Of a stretch of 14,861 nucleotides of DNA, positions 7,948 through 14,664 are shown piece by piece (positions within the stretch are counted from its first letter, which is position 1; each line of letters opens with the position of its first letter). A program made the translations under genes and the position numbers. Origin of the DNA: an uncultured Brevibacterium sp. (GTDB lineage Bacteria; Actinomycetota; Actinomycetes; Actinomycetales; Brevibacteriaceae). The DNA lies in assembly GCA_902489215.1 (NCBI GenBank), contig CABTZE010000038.1:1-14861 (forward strand), read 5' to 3'. Under the pieces are notes generated by a model. That model saw only the letters and a list, made by a program, of their open reading frames with translations, searched no databases and had not been told where the DNA came from.

Positions 7948-8676
7948 ATGGCCCGCATCCTGATCATCGTCAATGACGTTGATTCACAGCCCAGGCGACT
8001 GCTGCCTCGCCTCATTGACCACCACATCGAGTTCGACCTGCGAATCGGGCCGGGACCGGATGGCACGTTCAATGACATCCCAGGTCCGGACGTCGTCGAC
8101 GACTACGACGGCTTCGTCTACCTGGGCGGCGGCTACATGCCGGATGAAACTGACCGGGCGCCCTGGCTGGAACGCGAGGCGGAACTCGTGCGGGCCGCAT
8201 GGGATGCCGACAAACCGCAGCTGGGCATCTGCCTGGGCGGACAGCTGCTGGCCCACGTTGCCGGAGGCACCGTGAAAGCCAAAACGGGCGCACCCGAAAA
8301 AGGCGCAACCGAGATCACGTTCACCGCGGATGCCGCTGACGACCCCGTGTTCGGCAAGGTGGGTCCGAAAACCCACTTCATCGAGAGCCACGTTGACCGC
8401 ATCACTCAACTGCCAGAGTCGGCCCAGCTGCTGGGTAGCAGCGAACTGTGCGAAATCCAGGCGTTCCGCATCCGTCGGTCGTGGGGCATGCAGTTTCACC
8501 CCGAGGCGTCCGCTGATTCCGTGCGCCGCTGGGAAACCGAGGGTCTGGCCAAACTGGGTTTTGACAAGGACACGCTCGTTGAACACGCGGAACGGGTTGA
8601 AGAGGACAGCGCGCGCAATGCCCAGGCGCTGTTCGACGGCTTTGCACGCGAGGTGATTGAGGCAAGCCGCCGCTGA
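7948..8676 (+). CDS. Stand-alone class I glutamine amidotransferase-like protein
   Basis: A 242-residue triad-type (class I) GATase domain with no synthetase domain attached. The nucleophile elbow is GICLGGQ (93-99) with C95, and the His-Glu pair lies in QFHPEAS (182-188) with H184 and E186, so the hydrolase centre is complete. The family covers GMP-synthase-like GATases, gamma-glutamyl hydrolases and gamma-glutamyl-polyamine hydrolases, all of which attack a gamma-glutamyl amide. Its start is 5 bases after the dipeptidase stop, with AGGAG at 7933-7937 inside the previous gene, so it is co-expressed with peptidases. A partner synthetase is not present in the window. Action on a gamma-D-glutamyl bond or an amidated murein peptide is attractive but unproven. 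Confidence 0.87.
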   Translation: MARILIIVNDVDSQPRRLLPRLIDHHIEFDLRIGPGPDGTFNDIPGPDVVDDYDGFVYLGGGYMPDETDRAPWLEREAELVRAAWDADKPQLGICLGGQLLAHVAGGTVKAKTGAPEKGATEITFTADAADDPVFGKVGPKTHFIESHVDRITQLPESAQLLGSSELCEIQAFRIRRSWGMQFHPEASADSVRRWETEGLAKLGFDKDTLVEHAERVEEDSARNAQALFDGFAREVIEASRR

Positions 8677-8839
8677 GGCGTACACGCTGAGTTCACCTGT
8701 GTGTCTCAGAATGTCGCGAAGCTGGTACAAGTTTCCGGACTCTTGCGACTTCTGTGCGACGAACAGGGCTTTCCGCGTTCGTAGTCTTGAGTCAGCAAGC
8801 ACGACAGGGCCCACCCGGTCCGCTACCGAAAGGTTTCAC

Positions 8840-9469
8840 ATGCGCACGACAAAAGTACGAACAGTCATCGCCGCGGCGGCCGTGGCTGCATCCCTGGGTC
8901 TGACAGGGTGTTCGGTTGACTTCAACACCGGCTCTGACGACAAGAAAGAGACTTCTGAAGAGTCGCAGAAGAACAGCTCTGACAGCTCTGGCAGCGGTTC
9001 CGGCGAAGCAGCGTCCCAGAGTGATGAGGACACGGACACTGCAGACTCTGAGGACTCAGGCAGCGGTTCGGAAGCGGCTGCCTCGGGTGAGGCCTTGGGT
9101 GAGGCCGAAGTTCCCGTGGAAGTGAGCGGCGATAAAAACGCCAAGCTCAAGGTTCGCCTGCTCAGCGCCAAGCGCAACCAGCAGACGGTGGAAGCTGTCT
9201 ACGGCTTCACCTTGAACACCACGATGGATGATCAGGTGGACTTGTTCAGCGTTCGCGGCAGCGGTTTCCGCCCATACGCAGTAGACACGAAGAACTTCAA
9301 CAAGCACAAGGCTATTGACGAACTCACCGACGTCCTAAACACACAGCTAAGCTCGGGCAAGGAAGTTCAGGCTAAGGCAGCCTTCGGCGCACCGCCAGAA
9401 GACGTTGACACGATGGACATCTTCCTGTGGGAAGGTGAGCCGCTGGTCAAGGGCGTGAAGATCCAGTGA
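8840..9469 (+). CDS. Secreted lipoprotein with Ser/Asp/Glu-rich linker and C-terminal beta-type domain
   Basis: A 209-residue lipoprotein. Residues 1-23 form a lipoprotein signal (charged MRTTKVR, hydrophobic Ala-rich core) ending in the lipobox LTGC, with C24 as the lipidated residue. Residues 25 to about 88 are a low-complexity linker rich in Ser, Asp, Glu and Gly, probably spanning the cell wall. Residues about 89-209 form a globular, beta-rich looking domain ending in AAFGAPPEDVDTMDIFLWEG and GVKIQ. I recognise a resemblance to DUF4352-like extracellular domains, but it is not close enough to assign. The ATG at 8840 is chosen because it gives the signal peptide and has GAAAGG at 8828-8833; the frame remains open upstream with no signal-like sequence. 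The 163-base gap before it shows no convincing terminator or -10/-35 pair. The stop overlaps the next gene's start codon. Confidence 0.85.
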   Translation: MRTTKVRTVIAAAAVAASLGLTGCSVDFNTGSDDKKETSEESQKNSSDSSGSGSGEAASQSDEDTDTADSEDSGSGSEAAASGEALGEAEVPVEVSGDKNAKLKVRLLSAKRNQQTVEAVYGFTLNTTMDDQVDLFSVRGSGFRPYAVDTKNFNKHKAIDELTDVLNTQLSSGKEVQAKAAFGAPPEDVDTMDIFLWEGEPLVKGVKIQ

Positions 9470-9984
9470 AGGCCCCAGCCAAGCTCGCAGCCGTCGGCTT
9501 GGTCGGACTCATGGCGTTCGGCGCTGTTCCTGCAGCAGCTGCCGTGAAAGCGGAAATCAATCCGATCAAGGCCGAGATCATCCCGCTTAAAGACAACATC
9601 GAGCCGATGGATGACACGCGCGAAGACGCCGGCGAAAAAGTCGTCACGCTGTCTTCGGACGTGCTGTTTGACCTCGGCAAATGGGACCTGTCTGACGGTG
9701 CGAAGAAGAAGATCGCTGAACTGGTCAAGAAAGTGCCGCAGAATGCCACCGTCAGGGTTGAGGGCCACACGGACAACCTTCCGTACAAGGAAGGCAATGA
9801 CGTTCTGTCGAAGCGTCGGGCAGAAGCCGTGTCCAAGGCCATTAAGGAAGCCCGGTCTGACATCAAGACTGAAGTCAAGGGCTTTGGCGACAGTAAGCCG
9901 ATCGAACCGAATGAAAAGGGCGGCAAAGACAACCCCGAGGGTCGTGAAAAGAACCGACGGGTTGAAATCCGCTACGACGGCTGA
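9466..9984 (+). CDS. Small secreted OmpA-domain protein (peptidoglycan-binding)
   Basis: A 172-residue exported protein. Residues 1-26 form a signal peptide ending in Ala-rich VPAAAA. Residues 28-48 hold three consecutive seven-residue units, KAEINPI, KAEIIPL and KDNIEPM. The OmpA-like domain (PF00691 type) occupies about 57-172: GHTDN (100-104), LSKRRAEAV (114-122) and the NRRVEI ending (163-168). By comparison with structurally studied OmpA domains, D103 and R118 correspond to the residues that hold the diaminopimelate of peptidoglycan. No outer-membrane barrel is present, consistent with a Gram-positive host. Start codon is GTG, sharing GTGA with the stop of the lipoprotein gene, so translation is likely coupled. 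The lipoprotein and this protein probably act together at the cell wall. Confidence 0.88.
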   Translation: MKAPAKLAAVGLVGLMAFGAVPAAAAVKAEINPIKAEIIPLKDNIEPMDDTREDAGEKVVTLSSDVLFDLGKWDLSDGAKKKIAELVKKVPQNATVRVEGHTDNLPYKEGNDVLSKRRAEAVSKAIKEARSDIKTEVKGFGDSKPIEPNEKGGKDNPEGREKNRRVEIRYDG

Positions 9985-10001
9985 ATCTGCGAAGGAACAC
10001 A

Positions 10002-10721
10002 ATGTCCGCCCAGACACGACCGCATGTGCTGCTCGTCGATGATGACTCCACGATCCGCGAGCATTTGGCCCCCGTGCTGCGCCGCAGCGGCCTCGACACT
10101 GAAACCGCAGCTGACGGTGTCGAGGCGCTGCGGGCCATCGAGGCCCGCCGCCCGGATCTGGTCATCCTTGATGTGCTCATGCCGAATCTCGACGGCCGTG
10201 AGGTCCTGCGCCGTATCAGGGCTGACGACGAATGGCTGCCGGTCATTCTGCTGACCGAAGTGGGGGAGACCTTCGAGCAGGCCGCCGCCCTCGATGACGG
10301 TGCAGACGACTACATGACCAAGCCGTTCGATCCGGTTGAGCTCATGGCGCGCGTTCGCGCGGTTCTGCGCCGTACCCAGCGGGGCCAGACGCCGCTGAGC
10401 GCAGCCCAAGCGCTGGTATCGGGCGAGCTGCGTCTGGACCGGCCGGCTCGAAGGCTTTTCGTCGACGGAAGCGAACGGCAGCTGACACCGCGCGCCTTTG
10501 CTCTTCTGGAATTCCTTATGAGCCACCCCGACGAGGTGTTCTCTCGCCAGCGTCTGCTGGAAACCGTGTGGGGCTTCGAGGCGATCGTGACCACACGCGC
10601 GGTTGACCACAGGATTGCCGAAATCCGCAGGGAACTGGGTGACGATTCGAGCGATCCCGCCTACATTGAGACGGTGTCGGGTGCCGGGTATCGATTTCTT
10701 GGAGCAGTGGATCGCGGATGA
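10002..10721 (+). CDS. OmpR/PhoB-family response regulator
   Basis: A 239-residue DNA-binding regulator. The receiver domain (about 8-122) has the acidic pair D13/D14, phosphoacceptor D57 in LVILDVLMPNLDG, switch T85 and conserved K107 (MTKPFDP). A winged-helix domain (about 137-234) carries LTPRAFALLEFL, the RQRLLETVWG segment and the wing AGYRFLG. All signalling residues are intact. GAAGGA at 9991-9996 serves the ATG. The gene follows the OmpA-domain gene by 17 bases and overlaps the sensor kinase gene by four (ATGA), so ligand-binding protein, regulator and kinase may be one operon. Target genes are unknown. Confidence 0.94.
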   Translation: MSAQTRPHVLLVDDDSTIREHLAPVLRRSGLDTETAADGVEALRAIEARRPDLVILDVLMPNLDGREVLRRIRADDEWLPVILLTEVGETFEQAAALDDGADDYMTKPFDPVELMARVRAVLRRTQRGQTPLSAAQALVSGELRLDRPARRLFVDGSERQLTPRAFALLEFLMSHPDEVFSRQRLLETVWGFEAIVTTRAVDHRIAEIRRELGDDSSDPAYIETVSGAGYRFLGAVDRG

Positions 10722-11629
10722 GCGAACAGAAGCAGCAGCGCACACCGCTGGTCATCGCCTCAGCGCTGCTTGCGCCCCTGCTCATCGGGCTGATTGTGAC
10801 AGTGGGGTGGCTGTTCGTCGACTCGCGAACCCAAGCGGTCATCACGGCCCGGGTAGCGTGGGCGCCCCTTGTTTTCGGCCTGCTGCTGTCCGGCCTGTTC
10901 GCGGCCGGTTTTGCCGCTGTCGTCCTTGCCCGGCGCGGTGCCGTCAGGGCCTCAGCGCAGGTGCGCGATGAGCAGACTCGCCGCCGCCAGCGTCTGCTGG
11001 CCCGTCTGGACCACGAACTGAAGAACCCCATTCAGGGCATTCGCGCAGCTCTGGCCGACGAACCGTCCCAGCGGCAGCGCGACAGCATCGATGCTCAGGC
11101 CGTGCGTCTGAGCAGTCTGCTGAGCAATCTGCGCAAGATCAGCGAAGTCGAACACGCTGAACTCGAAGCCTCGTCGGTCAACATCGGCGCTCTTGTGCAC
11201 GAGGCGGTGCAGACGGTTCTTGAAGTTCCGGGTGCTCGGGATCGCAGGTTCCAGGTGTCTCTGCCTCAGGCGCCGCGACCCCTGCCGCACGTTCGAGGTG
11301 ACTCAGACCTGCTGTTTTTGGCCGTGTCGAACGTGTTGAGCAACGCGGTGAAATACTCACCCCCGGGAGCGCATATTGAGGTTCGCGGGCGCGAAGAAAA
11401 CGGCTTCGTCGTCATCGAGTGCGCCGACACGGGCCGCGGGATAGCGCCAGACGAGATCGAAACCGTGTGGGAAGAACTCGGCCGGTCGCGCGAAGTCCGC
11501 GGGACGGAGGGCAGCGGGCTCGGGCTGCCGATGGTCCGCGCCATCATCGAACGCCACGGTGGCACCGCTTCGCTGCAGTCCTGGTACGGACAGGGTTCGA
11601 CGGTCACACTCCGCTTACCTGCCATGTAG
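10718..11629 (+). CDS. Sensor histidine kinase with minimal extracellular part
   Basis: A 303-residue membrane kinase, partner of the overlapping response regulator. Two membrane helices (about 11-34 and 49-71) are separated by only some 15 residues, so there is almost no outside sensor domain. No HAMP domain is obvious between the second helix and the dimerisation helix. The phosphoacceptor is H99 in LDHELKNP. The ATPase domain shows the N-box N205/N209 (SNVLSNAVKYS), G1 box DTGRGI (237-242) and G2 box GSGLGL (265-270). It is short compared with typical kinases of about 350-500 residues. With such a small exposed loop it probably senses the membrane itself or a partner protein; the lipoprotein/OmpA pair upstream is a candidate. 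Confidence 0.93.
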   Translation: MSEQKQQRTPLVIASALLAPLLIGLIVTVGWLFVDSRTQAVITARVAWAPLVFGLLLSGLFAAGFAAVVLARRGAVRASAQVRDEQTRRRQRLLARLDHELKNPIQGIRAALADEPSQRQRDSIDAQAVRLSSLLSNLRKISEVEHAELEASSVNIGALVHEAVQTVLEVPGARDRRFQVSLPQAPRPLPHVRGDSDLLFLAVSNVLSNAVKYSPPGAHIEVRGREENGFVVIECADTGRGIAPDEIETVWEELGRSREVRGTEGSGLGLPMVRAIIERHGGTASLQSWYGQGSTVTLRLPAM

Positions 11630-11641
11630 ATTTTCCTGCTT

Positions 11642-11670
11642 TAGCCATCGGCACTGCTCTTCGTTACAGT
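11642..11670 (+). promoter_or_regulatory. Possible promoter for the MFS transporter gene
   Basis: TAGCCA at 11642-11647 and TACAGT at 11665-11670 are 17 bases apart and each match four of six consensus positions of the main vegetative promoter boxes. Transcription would begin near 11677, giving a leader of about 23 bases before the ATG at 11700. Such weak matches arise by chance, so this is tentative. Confidence 0.3.
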
Positions 11671-11687
11671 GACTGATGTCTCGAAAC

Positions 11688-11694
11688 AGGAAGG
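11688..11694 (+). promoter_or_regulatory. Ribosome binding site deciding the MFS transporter start
   Basis: AGGAAGG ends 5 bases before the ATG at 11700. An in-frame ATG at 11676 would add eight residues but has no ribosome site in front of it, so 11700 is preferred. Confidence 0.75.
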
Positions 11695-11699
11695 TTTGT

Positions 11700-13205
11700 A
11701 TGAGTTCTGACAGCAGCTCAGAAGAATTGCTCGCATCAGACTACGCGCGCGAAGCCGAAGACCACGCGGCCGATCCGAAAGTTGTCCGCCGGGCAACAGC
11801 CGCCTCGGCTATCGGCAATATGACCGAGTGGTACGACTACGGCGTCTACGCAATCGCCGCAACGTACATCGCCCATCACTTCTTCGATGCACTCGGCGAA
11901 TACCAGATCATGGCCACCATGGCGACGTACGCCATCTCCTTCTTGGCGAGACCCCTCGGCGGGTTCTTCTGGGGGCCCATGGGCGACAAGATCGGCCGCA
12001 AGGGCGTGCTGGCCGCCACGATTCTGCTCATGGCCGGGGCAACAACCCTCATCGGCCTGTTGCCCACCTATCAGACGATCGGCGTCTGGGCGCCCATCCT
12101 GCTGATCATTCTGCGCCTGGTGCAGGGCTTTTCCACCGGCGGTGAGTACGGCGGTGCCGCCACCTACATGGCTGAGTACGCGCCCAACCGTCGCCGCGGC
12201 TTCTTCGGTTCGTTCCTCGAGGCGAGCTCGCTGACCGGCTACGTCATCGGTGCGGCACTCATGCTGCTCATCCAGTTCAACGTGACGCCTGAGCAGATGG
12301 ACTCCTTCGGCTGGAGGATCCCGTTCCTCATCGCACTGCCCATGGGCCTCATCGGCTGGTACCTGCGCTCGAAGCTTGAAGACACCCCGGTGTTCAACGA
12401 AATCCAGGAAGACCCGGAAGAGGATGACACCTCGACAATGGATCGCTTCCGCGCGGTGTTCAAGGAGTACCGCCGCGACGTCATCATCCTGTTTGCGCTG
12501 GTCGCAACCGTCAACATGGTCAACTACACGCTGCTGACCTACATGCCGTCCTACTTCGAAGCGCAGATCGGCATGGATTCGCAGACATCGCTCATCGTGA
12601 TCCTCGTCGGCGAGCTGTTCATCGTGCTGTTCATGCCGATCTTCGGTGCGGCATCGGACAAATTCGGCCGTCGTCCGCTGTGGTTCTTCACCACAATCGC
12701 GGTGGGTGTCCTCGCCATCCCCATGTTCAAGATGATGTCGCTGGGCTTCGGCTTCGCGCTCGTGGGCTTCGCCGTGCTCGGTATTGCCTACGTGCCGATG
12801 CTCGCCACGATTTCGGCGACCTTCCCAGCGATGTTCCCCGCACACGTGCGCCTGCTGGGCTTCTCGGTCACCTACAACCTGTCCGTGTCGGCTCTCGGCG
12901 GCACGGCCGGCCTGATCAACGAAGCCGGCGTCAAGGCAACTGGCGACCTCCTGTTCCCGGCGTACTACATGATCCTCGCCTGCGTCATCGGTCTGGTGGC
13001 CACATGGTTCATGCCAGAAACCGCGGGGGCATCGATTCACGGCCGCCAGCAGCCAGGCACCGTCGGCACGCGCGTCATGCCGCAGTCGCCGACGGACAAG
13101 GCACTGGCTGATCGCCGTCAGCCCGGCCAGCGCGGCATGACGCACGACGAAATGGTCGAAAAGGCTGAACGCGTCGCAGAAGAAGACGAATCCAGCGATA
13201 CCTGA
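11700..13205 (+). CDS. MFS transporter, metabolite:H+ symporter (MHS) family, ProP-like proline/betaine permease
   Basis: A 501-residue, twelve-helix secondary transporter. MHS-family hallmarks are GNMTEWYDYGVYA (39-51) at the start of helix 1, the loop motif GPMGDKIGRK (92-101), RLVQGFSTGGEYGGA (139-153) and a second loop motif SDKFGRR in the second half. These place it with ProP, ShiA and KgtP; the EWYDYG helix 1 and the PVFNEI segment most resemble actinobacterial proline/glycine-betaine carriers. The N-terminal 30 residues and the C-terminal 58 (about 444-501) are hydrophilic cytoplasmic tails, the latter ending in an acidic helix-prone segment (MVEKAERVAEEDE). Length is normal for the family. 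Substrate is not certain from sequence. The gene appears to be transcribed alone, ending at the strong terminator downstream. Confidence 0.9.
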   Translation: MSSDSSSEELLASDYAREAEDHAADPKVVRRATAASAIGNMTEWYDYGVYAIAATYIAHHFFDALGEYQIMATMATYAISFLARPLGGFFWGPMGDKIGRKGVLAATILLMAGATTLIGLLPTYQTIGVWAPILLIILRLVQGFSTGGEYGGAATYMAEYAPNRRRGFFGSFLEASSLTGYVIGAALMLLIQFNVTPEQMDSFGWRIPFLIALPMGLIGWYLRSKLEDTPVFNEIQEDPEEDDTSTMDRFRAVFKEYRRDVIILFALVATVNMVNYTLLTYMPSYFEAQIGMDSQTSLIVILVGELFIVLFMPIFGAASDKFGRRPLWFFTTIAVGVLAIPMFKMMSLGFGFALVGFAVLGIAYVPMLATISATFPAMFPAHVRLLGFSVTYNLSVSALGGTAGLINEAGVKATGDLLFPAYYMILACVIGLVATWFMPETAGASIHGRQQPGTVGTRVMPQSPTDKALADRRQPGQRGMTHDEMVEKAERVAEEDESSDT

Positions 13206-13245
13206 GCTCACAGGCCGTAAAGCCGCACGGCACCTCGGCGGGACA

Positions 13246-13285
13246 GGGGCCTTCGGTCCACTCTCCAGAGTGAACCGAAGGCCCT
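13246..13285. terminator. Strong intrinsic terminator, 18-bp stem
   Basis: An inverted repeat pairs 13246-13263 with 13268-13285 around a four-base loop at 13264-13267. The only mispair is C13258 opposite A13273. The stem core GGGCCTTCGGT is G/C-rich and followed by a modest TATT. It starts 40 bases after the MFS stop. The short T run on the + strand makes efficiency uncertain, but no other role is suggested by its position between two + strand genes. Confidence 0.85.
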
Positions 13286-13323
13286 ATTCGTGCGCCGCGT
13301 GCACGGGCAGCGCAGGGCTTACC

Positions 13324-13329
13324 TAGAAT
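13324..13329 (+). promoter_or_regulatory. Possible -10 element for the dicarboxylate symporter gene
   Basis: TAGAAT matches five of six positions of the vegetative -10 consensus and lies 54 bases before the symporter ATG and just after the terminator, where a new promoter is expected. No clear -35 box is seen 16-18 bases upstream. Actinobacterial promoters often lack one. Confidence 0.35.
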
Positions 13330-13383
13330 CCTGTGTATTCCCTTAATGCCATTCTTTGTTCACCGTAGAAAGCACAACAACTC

Positions 13384-14664
13384 ATGAAGCTGATCCGTTC
13401 ACTCCCGCTTCTGGTGTGGATCGTCATCGCGATCGTCCTCGGAATCCTGGTCGGCCCGATCCTGCCGGCCTGGCTCGGCGGAGTTTTCGCCACCTACAAT
13501 TCCGTGTTCTCCGGTCTGCTGTCGTTCGTTGTGCCGCTCATCATCTTCGGTCTTGTCGCACCGGCAATTGCAGAACTCGGCAAAGGGGGAGGCAAGCAGC
13601 TGGGCCTGACCGCGGGAATCTCCTACACCTCGACCCTGCTTGCGGGTCTGTTGGCCTTCTTCACCTCCAGCTGGCTGTTCCGGTCCTCGCTTGAGGGCAC
13701 AGACATCAAGGGCATCGCCGAGGCAGAAGGCGATGGCTTCTCACCGTTCTTCACCGTGGTCAGCGAGGCCACGGAGATCGACCCGAACGACCCGCTGGCG
13801 GCGGCTGATGTGGCCACCGAAATCGTGCTGGAGCCCGTCATCGGCGTCATGAGCGCCCTCGTTCTGGCCATCATCATCGGTGCGGGCCTGACGGCTTTCC
13901 GCAGCCGTGTTCTGTTCCGAGGCGCCATCGAATTCCGCTCGATTGTCGAAAGCCTCATTCGCAACGTCATCGTGCCGGCTCTGCCGCTGTTCATCTTCGG
14001 GATCTTTGCCGAGCTTGCCCACAGCGGCGCGGCTGTCATCGTCGTGCAGAAGTTCTTGCTGGTGGTCATCGTGTCGTTCGCGCTGACCCTCTTCATGCTG
14101 CTCGTGCAGTACACGGTGGCCGGGACAATTGCCGGACGCAACCCCGTGAAGTCGCTGTGGAACATGCGCGATGCCTACTTCACCGCACTTGGCACGTCAT
14201 CGTCTGCCGCGACGATCCCGGTGACACTGCGCTCCGCGAAGAAGAACGGCGTGTCTGACACCGTAGCCGGCTTCGTCATTCCCCTGTGTGCCACCGTTCA
14301 CCTGTCCGGCTCGATGATCAAGATCACGTGCTTCTCGATGGCGGTCCTCATGATCACCGGCGGTGACACCTCGTTCCTGACGTACCTGCCGTTCATCCTG
14401 ATGCTGGGTGTCATGATGATCGCCGCCCCGGGTGTTCCCGGCGGTGCGATTGCCGCGGCAGCCGGTCTGCTCACGCAGATGCTCGGCTTCGGCCAGGTGG
14501 AGGTCGGCCTGATGTTCGCCGCCTACATTGCGCTCGACAGCTTCGGCACGGCCGCCAACGTCACCGGTGATGGTGCGATTGCCATGATCGTCGACAAGAT
14601 CGGCGGCCGCCCCGCGGAGGGCTCCGGGCAGGATGAAAACGACCGCATCATCGAAGCGACCTGA
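13384..14664 (+). CDS. Dicarboxylate/amino acid:cation symporter (DAACS family)
   Basis: A 426-residue membrane transporter of the glutamate/C4-dicarboxylate family (PF00375), which couples uptake to Na+ or H+. Family landmarks in order are the serine-rich hairpin GTSSSAATIPVT (270-281), the following helix with ATVHLSGSM (303-311) in place of the usual NMDG segment, the second hairpin APGVPGGAI (348-356), and NVTGD (392-396) in helix 8. The substrate-binding half is therefore complete. The region between about 102 and 145 is a hydrophilic acidic loop. The replacement of NMDG by HLSG affects a segment that contributes to cation binding in the archaeal homologue, so ion coupling or substrate may differ. 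The ATG at 13384 has only a weak AGAAAG upstream. Aspartate/glutamate, serine/threonine or dicarboxylates are all possible substrates. Confidence 0.9.
   Translation: MKLIRSLPLLVWIVIAIVLGILVGPILPAWLGGVFATYNSVFSGLLSFVVPLIIFGLVAPAIAELGKGGGKQLGLTAGISYTSTLLAGLLAFFTSSWLFRSSLEGTDIKGIAEAEGDGFSPFFTVVSEATEIDPNDPLAAADVATEIVLEPVIGVMSALVLAIIIGAGLTAFRSRVLFRGAIEFRSIVESLIRNVIVPALPLFIFGIFAELAHSGAAVIVVQKFLLVVIVSFALTLFMLLVQYTVAGTIAGRNPVKSLWNMRDAYFTALGTSSSAATIPVTLRSAKKNGVSDTVAGFVIPLCATVHLSGSMIKITCFSMAVLMITGGDTSFLTYLPFILMLGVMMIAAPGVPGGAIAAAAGLLTQMLGFGQVEVGLMFAAYIALDSFGTAANVTGDGAIAMIVDKIGGRPAEGSGQDENDRIIEAT

Noticed and set aside
8657..8839. An upstream extension of the lipoprotein frame starting inside the amidotransferase gene.
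   Set aside because: It would bury the signal peptide and lipobox 61 residues inside the protein; the ATG at 8840 has a good ribosome site.
8677..8839. Intergenic stretch searched for a terminator, promoter or small RNA.
   Set aside because: Only weak bulged stems (for example GTCGC-gAAG with CTTGCGAC) and no convincing -35/-10 pair were seen, although a promoter is expected here.
9440..9500. A frameshift joining the lipoprotein and OmpA-domain genes into one broken gene.
   Set aside because: The second frame begins with its own complete signal peptide directly at the GTG, so two separate exported proteins are more likely.
11736..13211. A 491-codon open frame on the minus strand.
   Set aside because: It is antisense to the MFS transporter and has extreme His/Glu/Arg composition with no family resemblance; it is a compositional shadow.
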